DNA of 64,000 nucleotides from Nothophaeocryptopus gaeumannii (lineage: Eukaryota; Ascomycota; Dothideomycetes; Mycosphaerellales; Mycosphaerellaceae). This document shows positions 21,859 through 33,011 of this stretch, in pieces. The DNA is taken from assembly GCA_031771865.1 (NCBI GenBank), contig JASISA010000025.1, forward strand, positions 1,302,001-1,366,000, in the 5' to 3' direction. A program made the position numbers and the translations under genes. Positions within the stretch are counted from its first letter, which is position 1; every line of letters starts with the position of its first letter. Below the pieces are notes generated by a model. That model had not been told where the DNA came from, made no database searches, and saw nothing but the letters and a program-made list of their open reading frames with translations.

Positions 21859-23992
21859 TCAATTGCAGTACCCATCTTGGAGAAAATTGCTAGTGCCTTG
21901 AAACCAGCTATTGTCTCTGTCATCAAGCACATTCCCAAGGATGTCCCAAATGTCGTTTGGTTGAGGCAATGCCTCTAAACCGATGTGGGCTGGTACATTG
22001 GATGATTCGGGTGTTGGAAATGTAGACGCCCCTTGAAAAGACACAGCTGGAGCCGTTCCGAGCGAATTATCGTCACCTTCTCGATGCACACCATTAGCAG
22101 AGGTCATACCGCGTTCCACTGTGGCCTGAACAAAATGTTCAAGACAATCGGGAGCCTTTCTTGCCGCTGGCCAACGCTCTGCAATGATGTACAGGATGGT
22201 GCTGCATGAGCGGAGACTGCTGCTGAAGTTCATGTCGAAGATCGATGGATCCGCCACGAAGCAGTAGACAAGAGTGAGCCCGGCTACCAGATTCGCGTGC
22301 AGTGCGAGTATTGAGTACGAGAGGAATTTCTGGCTGTTATGGAGCTTTTTGTACAGGAACCCAATCTGTCCTGCCGAGGCCGCGCATAAGCGAAAGTCAG
22401 GATGAGTGCTTGGAAGCCAGGTCAAGCACGGCAAGAGCAAGAAAAGCATGGCCTTATGGTACTGCAGCACATGGTAGCTCTGCGTGACATAAGTGTTCGG
22501 CGCATCCGACTCGTTGGTCGCAGGGACACTCATTGGTATCTCAGCCTTCCACTGCTCCAGAGCAGCACGCAAGCGAGCTATTTTGTGAGGCTTGATTGCC
22601 GATAATGGCCGGTCAACCCGGTACATTGTCTCATGGATTTTTGTCTCAATCCGCATAAGCCGGAGTATGTGGAGAGCTGGCGACAGAGATGTGAAGCGAC
22701 CAAGAGCTCGGGAATCTTCTGTCGCTTTGAGCATCTGTTCTTCATCCTCAATATCGTCAGCAACGTTGGCGGGCATCTCAACGTCGATGTCCCTGTCAGC
22801 GATACTGAACGGTCGGCCTAAAGTCCGAGAGATCGATCTTTCGAGCATGTAAATCGTCCAGAAGAGGCGTTTCCGGCGCTGATCCTCCATATGCGGAAGG
22901 CTCGATTTTCGATGGAGACCCAAGCTTACAGCGTGTCGCATCGCCGCACCAACGACGGACCTCAATATTAGTCAGTCAGTATCATGTGCACTGATTGTTC
23001 ACTGACCATATGCCGTGCTCCTCAGGAGAGCGCAATTCGTAGATCGTTCGCAAAGTCATGATTTCCAGGCTTTCAATGTCGCGTCGATCAGACAACGCGT
23101 CTGCATCCTCAGATGCGGTAGTGTAATGCATCTTAGCGAAGGGCAGTCAGCACAGAGTGTACTATGAACGAGGAAGACTTACCTCAGGAGCGCAGTCGTC
23201 GTATTCGTCTGAGAGCTGCACATAACGTGCGCCAACTGCATATATCATGTGAAGAAGGTAGTATTCTAGCGACTTCTTGAGTCTGTAATCAGTAGCAGAT
23301 GAAGTCGAGCGCAGTATGTGTCTTCGCTTGGCCAGTGCATGGATCCGGCGAGGAGACAGGAAAGGATGCTTCGGATGAACCTTTGTGAGATAAGCGTGTA
23401 TGAGGCGTTCTGACACGGCTTCATCGGGCATTTGCGCTTTTGATAGAGCCTTCGCTCCACCGTTGCTATCGGTAAGAACGACGCGACGTGACTTTCGCCC
23501 GTTGCCTTGTGCTGGCAACCACGAGTCTGAAGCTATGCTGTCACTTTGCGCCTCGCCTCCAGGTGGGGTGATGGCTACCTGTACCATTCTTGCCAAGGGA
23601 AATCCGCTCGAAGTTCCCAAGAAGTCGCAATTGGACACATGGGTAGTATTGTTCTCCACGTCGGTTGAAGTGTCTTGTGGAGTTTCATGATCTGGTTGCC
23701 GGCGTTCATCGTGCGGCTCCAGTGATTGCTCTGAGGTATTGTATGCCGAAATTGCTTGTGTCCGAGAGCTGTCATCCTGAGAAACAAGAAGCTGCTCCAG
23801 ATCATGGGCTCGTGACTGCAAAGACCGGACGTAGTCGGCCGGGTATGTTGTCGTCTCGTATGAACATTCTTGACCTGCTCCTAAGCAATTCGAGCATGCA
23901 GGATACGCGTTGTCGCAACGTTGCTTCCGATGTTTACAGCGATGACATGCAACAGCACTCCGGTGGCGTTTTGATGGTCGCTCTGTGGTCAT
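21859..23992 (-). CDS. Zn2Cys6 fungal-specific transcription factor
   Basis: Three exons (23183-23992, 23007-23131, 21859-22960) with introns of 51 and 46 bp give 678 residues. The N-terminus carries the binuclear zinc cluster CHRCKHRKQRC, then C, C and C with spacing X2-X6-X6-X2-X6 (residues about 14-41), followed by a probable coiled-coil dimerisation segment. The middle region is the fungal transcription-factor domain (Fungal_trans), with GAAMRHAVSLGLHR, RRKRLFWTIYMLERSISRTL and GRPFSIADRDIDVEMP. Such proteins bind CGG-containing repeats and usually control nearby metabolic genes. Start 23992 was chosen because it begins just before the zinc cluster; upstream frame readings are non-coding. 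It is transcribed away from the lactonase-like gene at 24555, and the GH43-like gene lies downstream. Confidence 0.92.
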
Positions 23993-24554
23993 GGTGAAGG
24001 AGGATATTGCACGGTAATGTTGAACATGAGGTGGACAAGGGCATGGATCTAAGCGAGATGGGGCATTCGGAGCTACCCGAAGTTTCGGGGTCGTCCTTCG
24101 GATATCCCTAATATCATCAAGCGATCGGTCAGCGCACAAAAGCTAAGTGAATCAACTCGCTGTTCGACTTCAATCTTCAGACATGGCCATCACACCGACA
24201 AAGATGACTTCAGACAGCGAGTGTGACCAGTAGCGTCCGAAAGACGACATGAACCATATCGTACTAACCGAATCTCTTGCCCAAATTGGCCTGGTTTCTG
24301 ACAGACCAGTACCTTATTCAACCTGCAATTGTTCGAGACTGTCGGGTCTGCCGATGGGTAGCACGGCGGACAGTCTTCGACCGCACATGGAGGATGAATA
24401 TGACGAGCCTTGATACACACGATGGCTAGAGAAAGAGGGGAATGCTGGAGACAGTTCGTCCATCCGGATAATCTTTCGCCCTGGACTCGATATATGGTCT
24501 GAAAGAATGGCCGAGCGGAAGGTCCTCAAGTGCTATCATTGCTCGAACACAGCC
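23993..24554. promoter_or_regulatory. Bidirectional promoter between Zn2Cys6 regulator and lactonase-like gene
   Basis: A 562-bp divergent intergenic region. It is the natural place for shared control of both genes. I see no clear binding motif that I can assign. Confidence 0.4.
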
Positions 24555-25830
24555 ATGAAGGTATCCTCAATCAGGCTCAGTCCGCTTCTGATCGGCATTG
24601 CTTCGGGTCAGACAAACTCATCATTCGTACAAATCCCCTCTGACCTGCTTTACTTACTTCCTCATCCCTTCAACAGCACAATCGAATACGGATGGCTGAA
24701 CAGCACAACGACTGGCAACACATCCGTACAAGACCTCCTCAACATAGCCAACCAAGCACGCTTCGTTTCCTACTCCGACGAATTCACCTCCATAGTTGGC
24801 TCCAACCCGACCTGGGAAACCATCCAATGCCCACAGAACGACTCCTACGGCGCCTTCGAAGGTGGAGCCTGGATCCCTCAAACCGACGAAGTCTGGTTCG
24901 CATACAGCGGTTTCGAATACCCAACGACCCAGAATATCACAACCTTCAACCTCCGAAACGGGACATCCAGACACATCTCCACCAACCCACCGATTAAGTA
25001 TCCTTATGGAATGTACTACTGGTCCTATGATAGGCTCGTCTATGCCACAGAATTCAGTGTCCCTACCGACCCTGCAACCGCGATAACTATCGATCCGATC
25101 ACGCTTGACGTTAAGCCGCTGTTCAATTCCTACCAAGGCCTCCCCCTCGCCCCCTGCGACGACATCGCAGTCGGAAGAATCAATTATGAAGACTACGTTT
25201 TCGTCACAACCTTCTCCATCCACTCCAACATCATGAATGTCCCGCAACAGCGCTTCGATACCGCAGTCTGGAGGTACAGTCTGAAAGACAAAACGCTTGT
25301 CCCTGTCATCGACTCCAGTGAAATCCTCTCCCCAAACGGCATCCGAGTCTCGCCGGACGGGAAGAAATTGTACGTGACGAATACACCTCTGATTCCGCCG
25401 GAGGAGGACGAATTACAGGCGAATAAGACGAGTTGGAGCAATTCGATTCATGTATATGATCTCAATGACGAAGGCTTTCCAGTAAATGGACGCCTGTTCG
25501 GTCTCGTGCGCACTGGCATTGCAAACGGTAAGTCCTCAAACTCCCTCTCCATCTCCGACCCAGCTGAACATCCTCCTGTTTCCAGGTCTTCACATCGACA
25601 ATGCCGGCCGAGTCTGGACAGCTGAGAACGATGGCGTCGTTGTGCGCTCGGCCCAGGGCGTAACGTTGGGCATGTTCAATTATCAGCCTTTCCATCCGGT
25701 GGTCGATCAACCAGTGATTGCGAACTTCGCGCTAGCTGGAAATCGGCTCGTCATGGGTCTGAATAGTTATGTACTTGTGTATACTCTCAATGAGACATTG
25801 ACGAGCCCGGGGAACGCAGGGACGAACTAA
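24555..25830 (+). CDS. SMP-30/gluconolactonase-like secreted protein
   Basis: Two exons (24555-25527, 25586-25830; intron 58 bp) give 405 residues. The N-terminus is a signal peptide (SSIRLSPLLIGIASG). The body matches the six-bladed propeller of SMP-30/lactonohydrolases: YGAFEGGAWIPQTDEVWFAY, SPNGIRVSPDGKKLYVTNT, then GLHIDNAGRVWTAEND across the intron. These carry the usual metal-binding Glu and Asn/Asp positions. Members hydrolyse sugar or aromatic lactones. Many N-glycosylation sites fit secretion. An in-frame upstream ATG (24507) would bury the signal peptide, so 24555 is preferred. The exact substrate cannot be read from sequence. Confidence 0.88.
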
Positions 25831-26089
25831 TTGGCTGTCTCGGAGGATGCAACGAAGGCACCCATAAAGGTAGTGCTGAAGAGGTGTTGAACAAAGAGAT
25901 TTGGGTAGTGTCGAGATTGGAGATTTTTTATTTAACCTGGTATGATGCTCTTCAGAAGTCAATCAACTACTTTTACACTGTATCGTGGCATAGCCATGCC
26001 AACCAGGTCTCCATCCACTCCAGCCAACCAACGCCGATGCCATGCGTGAAATGTACAGATTGAATGCCTCAAATCATACGACCTCACTC

Positions 26090-28030
26090 TCAAAACGAGA
26101 ATGGATCAGCCTCCTGCCGTCTACCGCCGTACGAAGGCCTGCTGCCCTCATTCCTGCCCGGGCGGCCAAAGCGCCTGTCCTCACGCCTGTCATCGCGCCT
26201 CTCTGGGCTTCTAGCTCGGCCTCGGGACTCGTCGAATCCGTTGCCGATCCGAATACCTTCAATTCTGTCGATCCTGAGTTTGTGCGCAAGACCTGATGGA
26301 ACTGACGGTGGCTCGGAGAGACCCCAGCCAAAGCGCGACAGGTTGTTCATCATCTCCACCAATTCGCGCTTACGCGGGTACCATTGGTAAACACCAAGCT
26401 GCGCCATGTACACTCTTGCCTTTTCGGCCATCGGGACACCCTTGATCGCGTTCTGGAACATGCCCAAGATGCGACCTGCGCTGGCAGGAACGTCAGCGGG
26501 CTTCGTGAGGTCCATAGCCGGAATCTGAAGGGTATCGTCCTTGATGAGAGGGAGACCTTTGAGTCGGTTGCGCGCCTCGTCTGCTTCAACGCGGTTAATG
26601 AGAAGCCAACCTTCTCCCTCCTTTCCAGCACGTGCTGTACGGCCGATACGGTGGATGTACTGCTCACGGCTTGGTGCAAGACCAACCTGGATGACGTGGG
26701 TCACGTTGGGGAAGTCCATACCACGTGCGGTGACATCTGAAGAGATAAGGATGCCAGATTCAGCATGGCGAAAATCATCTGCAGCTTTAGTGCGCTGCCC
26801 TTGTGACAACTTCGAATGAATCTCGAGGATCCTGGCCGGGTGCCACGGGTGGTTTCTTCCGAAGGAGTCTTGCCGCCCTGATTCGCCCAAGCCTTGCAAA
26901 GCCGAGGACGCAAGAGTGACCTCGGCAGTGCTGTTGAAGAAGACAATTGCCTTAAAAGGTCGCGCGCTGGGCTGCTTGCCCTCGTCAACAGCGCGCTGGC
27001 ACAATTCGATAAGAGATGGGATGCAGTTCTCCAGACCGTTTAGTGCAACGACCTTTTGTGGCACTCTTGTATGTGTAGGTTCCTCGTCGTCACGAACGCA
27101 CTTGACGAAGTTGAAACCAGGCTTCAGTGTGCTGCGCACAACGCTGACAACCTCTCGTGGCACAGTGGCAGAGAACATAAGTGTCTGGCGATCCTTCTGG
27201 GCGGGCGGTGGAAGCATGCGCATGATCTCTTGCACCTCAGGCCAGAAGCCTTGGTCGAGGAGACGATCGGCCTCGTCGAAAACAAGAGCATCAAGATCTG
27301 GAGCCTCGACCTTGCTGTACGGGTTCGAGAGGATATCCTTTAGCCGACCCGGAGTTCCAACAAGCAGATGGCAGCCATCACGCTGAATGGCGCGTAGCCC
27401 AGCAGACTTTTGGGTACCGCCAACCGCAGTCTGCACAATCACGCCGGTGTTCCTGCATAGCTTCCTCGCTTCTTCCGCAATCTGCTCAGCCAATTCTCGG
27501 GTGGGTGAGATGATCAAGCCGCGAATGTCGTCGGCGGTCGTGCGTGGCCCGCGGCGGCCAGTGCCACGGTTGGCAAGGTCTGGGTCGACCTTGATAATTC
27601 TTTGAAGAATGGGAAGCAGGAAGGCAAGAGTCTTTCCGGTTCCCGTTCTCGCCTGTGCAATGATATCCGTACCCTTCAGCGCCTCATTGATGGTCTTCTG
27701 CTGTACTTCGGTCATCGTCTCCAAGCCCATATCTTGCGTGAGTGTCCTGACGACATTGTTGTGTATTATGCTCTTCGATCCCAGCTCATCAAATCTTGTG
27801 ATGGCAGTTGTCTCGCCACTGTTGGCTCCAAGATCTTGCTGCGTTGCGGCTTCAGCTTGTCGTAGTCGCGAGCTTTGGTGGATGCTGCGCGTCGCCGGAA
27901 AGGATATTGACGGTACGGCGCGGGTGAATTGTGTGTTTCTCAGGCATTGCGGCGCTGATCGAGATGTGCTCGTGATGGTGGACAGCGATCGTGGGAGAGA
28001 TGCAGGGCATCTCTGGAAAGCTCGGCGCAT
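26090..28030 (-). CDS. MSS116: Mitochondrial DEAD-box RNA helicase, MSS116 type
   Basis: An ATP-dependent RNA chaperone that helps splice mitochondrial group I and II introns and supports translation in mitochondria. The single exon gives 646 residues. Residues 1-60 are rich in Arg, Ser and Thr with few acids, a mitochondrial targeting sequence. The helicase core is complete: ARTGTGKT at 127-134, PTREL at about 176-180, TPGR, DEAD at 252-255, SAT at 287-289, then TARG and HRIGRTAR in the second lobe. The C-terminus is Arg-rich (RDDRREDRR), typical of RNA-contacting tails in this group. The gene is complete and has no oddities. Orthology to yeast MSS116 is likely but not tested. Confidence 0.9.
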   Translation of the reverse strand: MRRAFQRCPASLPRSLSTITSTSRSAPQCLRNTQFTRAVPSISFPATRSIHQSSRLRQAEAATQQDLGANSGETTAITRFDELGSKSIIHNNVVRTLTQDMGLETMTEVQQKTINEALKGTDIIAQARTGTGKTLAFLLPILQRIIKVDPDLANRGTGRRGPRTTADDIRGLIISPTRELAEQIAEEARKLCRNTGVIVQTAVGGTQKSAGLRAIQRDGCHLLVGTPGRLKDILSNPYSKVEAPDLDALVFDEADRLLDQGFWPEVQEIMRMLPPPAQKDRQTLMFSATVPREVVSVVRSTLKPGFNFVKCVRDDEEPTHTRVPQKVVALNGLENCIPSLIELCQRAVDEGKQPSARPFKAIVFFNSTAEVTLASSALQGLGESGRQDSFGRNHPWHPARILEIHSKLSQGQRTKAADDFRHAESGILISSDVTARGMDFPNVTHVIQVGLAPSREQYIHRIGRTARAGKEGEGWLLINRVEADEARNRLKGLPLIKDDTLQIPAMDLTKPADVPASAGRILGMFQNAIKGVPMAEKARVYMAQLGVYQWYPRKRELVEMMNNLSRFGWGLSEPPSVPSGLAHKLRIDRIEGIRIGNGFDESRGRARSPERRDDRREDRRFGRPGRNEGSRPSYGGRRQEADPFSF

Positions 28031-28580
28031 CGTCGAAGAAGAGCGACGAATCGGTAAAGACGAACCAGAAGCCTTCTATGTCGTTCAACGGCCTCGAATC
28101 CGCAATACTAATACAAGGAGCGGAATTTGATGAGAATGGGTGTGATGGGAGATGTTTCTCCTATCGCAGCAACTTTTTTAGAGATCAATTGAGATGCACT
28201 AGCGTCAAAGTCCATCTCGCGTGATCCCTGTCGCGTTTGCGGAGGTCTCGCCGTAGCCAATCACAGCATGTTGATACTTGACCACTTTCACTTTCTGCGT
28301 CTCCTTCACCTTCACCTTCTATCCAACATCCACACGCCTTCGTTCATAGTCCTTGTCGACGCCTGCTAGCCGCTCGCTTAAAGCTGGTCTCAGGGTGCAC
28401 GACTCACGTTCCGAATGCCTCTGCTCCTCGACATGGCCTTCCCACCGTATCTCAGCTGATTTTCAGTGGTCGCGTGCCTGTCTTCTGTTCGACCGGTCAG
28501 CGATGTCCTCTCCGAGCAGAGAGCCCGCGACTCGAGATTACCATTCGCATCGTCCGCAATGCCACCTCTCAAGACTTCAT
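28031..28580. other. Intergenic region upstream of the helicase gene
   Basis: This holds the helicase promoter and the 3' UTR of the F-box-like gene. A TTCACCTTCACCTTC-type CT-rich run lies near 28290-28320. No gene seen. Confidence 0.4.
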
Positions 28581-29342
28581 TCAACATGCATCCTCGAGAA
28601 CCAACTTGCCGCCCAGAAACGTAAATCGAAAGCATTTGGCAATCTTGTCGAGATCACTCAGCTTGAGGCCTTTGAACCCGTCCCGCGATGCCAACTTCTC
28701 GAACCGTGGCTTTGCTCTCGATATGCTCTCATCGACTTGCAGCTTGTAGTATCTTGGCCCAGGCCAGATGAGCCTGCGTCCAACCGGATATCCAGATCCA
28801 TACTCCACGGTGAAGGTGTTCACCTCGGCCTTTGGGCCTGCCTGCAGCCTGATTGTGGCAAGTAGTTGTTGTTCAGCGGGTGTCGGCACCGTCAGTTGGT
28901 TTCTAGCGGTACCGCAAAATCCCCCCGTTGGAAAAATGCGCAAGGTGACATGGCGAAAGAGGACGATATTGCCGGCCTGACGAAGGACCTTGCTCACGGC
29001 ACGCTGAAGGCCGAGGACTCCAGCTTGCTGCTTACTGCCAGCATCCAGGAAGTTGCCGGCAATGTCGAGGACGAAGTTGCACTCGTCGAACAGTATTGGC
29101 AAGGTTTCGGTGCGGGTTTGTCGAGAGACAGCGGTGATCGACGGTGTCCTAAGATTGGCGAGTGTGAAGGAGGGCGTCTCGGTGAAGCTGAACGAGTAGA
29201 TGCGATTTCGTATCTCCGCAGGTAGGTCGAGGAAGCGGAAGTGCTTCTTTTTTTGTTGAGTGCACGTTGGCGGGGAGTCGTCTTTTTGTAGCAGCATCTC
29301 GTCTGTTAAGCGCGCGCTGCGACGCGGCGCTTTGGTGGACAT
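28581..29342 (-). CDS. F-box-like/2EXR-type protein
   Basis: One exon gives 253 residues from the ATG at 29342. After a basic start (TKAPRRSARLTDEML) comes the family signature FRFLDLPAEIRNRIYSFSF (about residues 37-55), then ITAVSRQTRTETLPILF. This architecture is abundant in Dothideomycetes. Some members act as substrate adaptors in SCF ubiquitin ligases, but most have no known partner. The rest of the protein has no recognisable domain. In-frame ATGs at 29363 and further upstream would lengthen the N-terminus. This is the only intact member of the family in the window; the other two are disrupted. Confidence 0.75.
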   Translation of the reverse strand: MSTKAPRRSARLTDEMLLQKDDSPPTCTQQKKKHFRFLDLPAEIRNRIYSFSFTETPSFTLANLRTPSITAVSRQTRTETLPILFDECNFVLDIAGNFLDAGSKQQAGVLGLQRAVSKVLRQAGNIVLFRHVTLRIFPTGGFCGTARNQLTVPTPAEQQLLATIRLQAGPKAEVNTFTVEYGSGYPVGRRLIWPGPRYYKLQVDESISRAKPRFEKLASRDGFKGLKLSDLDKIAKCFRFTFLGGKLVLEDAC

Positions 29343-30479
29343 TGCTAATTGAGCAGAACACATTGCATAGTCTCTAACGTCTTGAGAAAAGATTGCAGTC
29401 TTCGAAAAGCTCGTCTCCTCAGCAACGCCGCTCCGATGGCTCAAGCATCCAACTCTGTGATCATTCGATGATTGGGCAACCCTGGACATCCACGAGCATC
29501 AGTCAATGAAGCATAGTTGTTTTTCAATGCGAGGATAACATGCTGTAGGCGGGCTCATAGCTGCCTGCTTCTGCCTGGCATCGCAGATTGCTTTGAGTCC
29601 TCTAGAGACTGGCCCTTTCACATGCAAATACGCTTAGCCTTAGCACGCTGCCGCTCCTTCCGTGCGAGATAACGGGAGTGGGTCTGAGACAGGCGATACA
29701 GCGAATTAAAGACGAAGGTTTGCAAATCGCTGCCCACTTTCGGGTTTCAGACGTCCAAAAACGGCCTAGATGTGGGGTTACTGCAGAGGGAATTGCTATC
29801 ACAGCTATCACACTACGGAATGCTTGGCACGCAGCGTATATAAATGAGTCGATCGCGCTCTCAAACCGTAATGTTTTCCAGATTAGTCACTGCCTACTTC
29901 GTTGTCGAAAGACGTATTCAGGTTGCTGGACTCACTGGTAGCATGCCATAAAGTGATGCTCCTCATGAAATGAAAAGTGGAAAGAGCAATTGAAGTGAAG
30001 TGCGTTTCGCTGGCAACGTCCGCGAAGTGCAGCTCACCACCCTAACAACGAACAAATATCAAACCACTATCAGGAAAGCTTTACTTAGCGGTAGGCTGGT
30101 TTGAATTTTTCAATCTGCTTCGCGAAAACATTGAGCACTCGTCTTGCACTTGACGTGCACCCGCAATGTGACAACGTTCGGAGCGGTGAGCCACAACTCA
30201 GACACCATCACTGTACTCGTCACCACATCTAGTGATCTATGAGGTGCGTAAATCTGCCCTTCGTTGGACTCTACTGACTTACTCACAGTGAGGCTCTCGA
30301 CGACGTTAATATTGAGGGTGTCCTGAGGTTCTTTGGATCTTGTGGACGGACGCAGCTGCTCCTTCCATCTTGGGAACCTGACACACGCTACCAAGACGCG
30401 TCTTCTCACGCGTTCGTCAACAAACAACACCACTTGAGAACATCTCTGAATTTGGTATCACTCTTCTCGACAATTCAAG
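29343..30479. other. Divergent intergenic region before the SRA-domain gene
   Basis: A 1.1-kb promoter region shared by the F-box-like gene and the SRA-domain gene. A TATATAAAT motif lies near 29838. Several short frames occur without family support. No RNA gene seen. Confidence 0.4.
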
Positions 30480-32789
30480 ATGGGCAACGAATCGTCTAAG
30501 CTTGAAAATAAGCTCGCACACGGTCGCCAAACAGTGGCTGCCATCATTGAGCAGCATGAACGTGAGTCAACCCATTCCAGAGGCGAGGAATCGGAGCTTG
30601 CTCGGCAAGCTGCTGAGAGTGCGCGGTTGAGAGAGGAAGCAGCTTCAGCAGAGAAGGAGGTTGCAACGCGAAGGGAACGCGAGAAGAAGGCTGCAGAAGA
30701 ACAGGCTCGACAGCAAGAAGAGGCTAGAAAGGCTGCAGAGAAGATCTTGCGAGAAGCAGAAGAAGCTAAGCAAGCTGCTGAGAGAGTTCGAAAAGAAACC
30801 GAGGCAAGACAGTTGGTAGAGAAAAGGGCAGCTGAAGAAAAGAAGACGGCAGAAGAGAAGAAGACAGCAGAAGAGAAGGCTCGAAAAGATGCAGAGGCAG
30901 CCGAAGCAGCTCGGCTGCGACTGGAAGCTCAAAAGGCTGCAGAAGATAAAGCCAGGCAAGAAGCTGCCGAGCAAGCTAGGCAGGAGCGTGAAGCTGCAGC
31001 ACCAAAGACCAAGGAGGAAGAGGCGTTCTTTGCTCGGGTCAGGGCGAAGCAAGCCCTTGCTAGAGAGAGGGCGCAGGCAAGAATCGACAAGCGAGCAGAG
31101 AAGCAGTCTGGAAAAGACAAGCGACAAACTTCTAGGAAATCTCCCGCGGTCGACACAAAGCCACTGACTTTTGACCCACTTGCTGCGAAGTCTCCGTTGA
31201 CTCTCGGACCTAAAAACTTTGAGATTGAGAGATCAAGGAGAGCATCGGCTGGCATTGGCAACGAACATGGTCTATTTATGTCAGAGCCTTCTACCCCGCT
31301 GTCTTCCACCAGCCGGGAGAGCTCACTCCCTCTGCGGCCTGAAGTTGGACAGAAATTTAATGGCACTTCGTACTTGGGTGCCTGGGGAGTGAGGAAGGAG
31401 ATGGAGCCTCGAACGCAGTCAAGAGTTGACGTTGCTCGGGATCCTCGTCGGTCTTTGTCTGTGGCTGAGAGCATCCCTACGGAGCAAGGACTTCGGAGCG
31501 ATTCGAAGGAGCCAGAGAACCAGCCGACTGCACCTCCAAAGCCACCCGTGCGCTCTCCGAGCCACTCGAAGTCTGCATCTGTCGATTCGTCGAACGGAGC
31601 CAATGCGACTTCTTCCAGCACATTGAAACGACCAGCGCCTGCGTCTGGCTTCGAAGACGATCGTCGTCGCTCGAGCTTCAAAATACCAAAGAAGGCAAGA
31701 GACTCTGTATCTGCCTCTGCATCTCCAAAGTCTCCCTCCGCTCAGGCCTCTGAGGTGCCAGCACGACCGCCAGTCTGGTACAACAAGATGCCTATGCCTT
31801 CTTGCAGAGACAAAAATTCTTCGGATGCCGACACCCTGCTGGCTCGGTTAAAGGAGCAGATCAAAAAGATCAAGGCCATGTGGCCAGGCGCGAGCGGCCT
31901 CGAGGTCGCGCCACAGCTCGACGCACTCCGCACTCAGCTGCACAAAGCATTCTTCCTGGAAGTGAACGAGAAACTCTTGCGGAGGAACCGTTTGCTGCAC
32001 AACGATACAGGATTGCCTTCACTCTTCGATGTGTCTTTTGCAGTGGGCGTTGACTGGCCTTTCGACATTAGAGCAAATGCGGAAGAGCTCTATAACAAAT
32101 GGGCGAGGCAAGATTTCGAGACTGATTTGATGCGCGGTATCGAGCCGGGAAAGCCGAAGGGGTCAGGCAAAACCGCGGAAAGAAGCTCCGATAGCATCAA
32201 GTCGGGCTGGAATAAGATCTCTGCTCGCTTTCATGGCAATGGTCACCTTCTCAATGGACAGTGGTGGCCAACTCAATTGACTTGTCTTCGCGACGGAGGC
32301 CATGGTGCCAGCCAAGGCGGCATCTACGGAGAGCAAGGAGAGGGCGTTTACTCGTTTATAATGGCAGGCGGCGTCGACAAGGAAAACAAGAAGTACCCAG
32401 ACAAGGATGAAGGCGAGAACGTCTTGTATTGCGGTACGGACGCCACTTTAGCCGACAACCGTAAGCCGTCAGCTGGCACACAGCGGCTGTTGGAGAGCTG
32501 CAGGATGAACCCAAAGAAACCAGTGCGCCTGATTCGGTCTCACAACATGACCTCCGACTGGACACCTTCACGCGGATTCCGATATGATGGGCTGTATCTG
32601 GTCGAGAGCTTTCAGCGAATGGATGCGACAGACTCAGCTCGACAGCGACATCGATTCAAGCTTGTCCGCGTGCCAGGCCAGGATCCGATCCGAGGTGGCA
32701 ATGGACCTGAGGCACGGCCGACCGAGCAAGAGATCGAGGCATATGATAAGGACAAGCTTTTGCGCGGGTACGGAGCACAGAAGGACTGA
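30480..32789 (+). CDS. SRA-YDG domain protein with charged helix and N-myristoylation-type start
   Basis: One exon gives 769 residues. The start MGNESSKL fits the N-myristoylation pattern (Gly2, Ser6). Residues about 25-225 form a long highly charged Glu/Lys/Arg/Ala helix with AEEKK repeats, a coiled coil or single alpha helix. Residues about 225-450 are Ser/Pro-rich and basic (FKIPKKARDS). Residues about 450-550 form a helical module (LARLKEQIKKIKAMWPG). Residues about 580-735 match an SRA-YDG domain: GGIYGEQGEGVYSFIMAGG, VLYCGTDAT, KPVRLIRS and FRYDGLYLVESF. SRA domains in UHRF1-like proteins bind hemimethylated or modified cytosine in DNA. No RING, PHD or nuclease domain is present. The domain order is unusual. 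Whether it binds modified DNA, and whether Gly2 is acylated, are open. Confidence 0.88.
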   Translation: MGNESSKLENKLAHGRQTVAAIIEQHERESTHSRGEESELARQAAESARLREEAASAEKEVATRREREKKAAEEQARQQEEARKAAEKILREAEEAKQAAERVRKETEARQLVEKRAAEEKKTAEEKKTAEEKARKDAEAAEAARLRLEAQKAAEDKARQEAAEQARQEREAAAPKTKEEEAFFARVRAKQALARERAQARIDKRAEKQSGKDKRQTSRKSPAVDTKPLTFDPLAAKSPLTLGPKNFEIERSRRASAGIGNEHGLFMSEPSTPLSSTSRESSLPLRPEVGQKFNGTSYLGAWGVRKEMEPRTQSRVDVARDPRRSLSVAESIPTEQGLRSDSKEPENQPTAPPKPPVRSPSHSKSASVDSSNGANATSSSTLKRPAPASGFEDDRRRSSFKIPKKARDSVSASASPKSPSAQASEVPARPPVWYNKMPMPSCRDKNSSDADTLLARLKEQIKKIKAMWPGASGLEVAPQLDALRTQLHKAFFLEVNEKLLRRNRLLHNDTGLPSLFDVSFAVGVDWPFDIRANAEELYNKWARQDFETDLMRGIEPGKPKGSGKTAERSSDSIKSGWNKISARFHGNGHLLNGQWWPTQLTCLRDGGHGASQGGIYGEQGEGVYSFIMAGGVDKENKKYPDKDEGENVLYCGTDATLADNRKPSAGTQRLLESCRMNPKKPVRLIRSHNMTSDWTPSRGFRYDGLYLVESFQRMDATDSARQRHRFKLVRVPGQDPIRGGNGPEARPTEQEIEAYDKDKLLRGYGAQKD

Positions 32790-33011
32790 GCCCGTCAAAT
32801 GACCATGTCCCACATGAGCCTTCAGACAGTGAGCTTGCTTGGCTCACATGATGGCATTGAACGACTTTCGGCGACAAACGGCTCAGCAATGCAGTAGCAT
32901 GTGAAGCGAAAATCACAGGCGGCACGTAGCATGCTGGCTGCACAGGCGGACGCCCACAGCAAACGGACCCTTCTAGTATATTTATGTTTAGATGATACCA
33001 CGAAAGAGCAT

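Noticed and set aside
30645..31681. Long minus-strand frames (160 and 250 codons) opposite the SRA-domain gene
   Set aside because: They are antisense to a Glu/Lys-rich coiled coil, giving Leu/Ser/Phe-rich mirror translations with no family resemblance.
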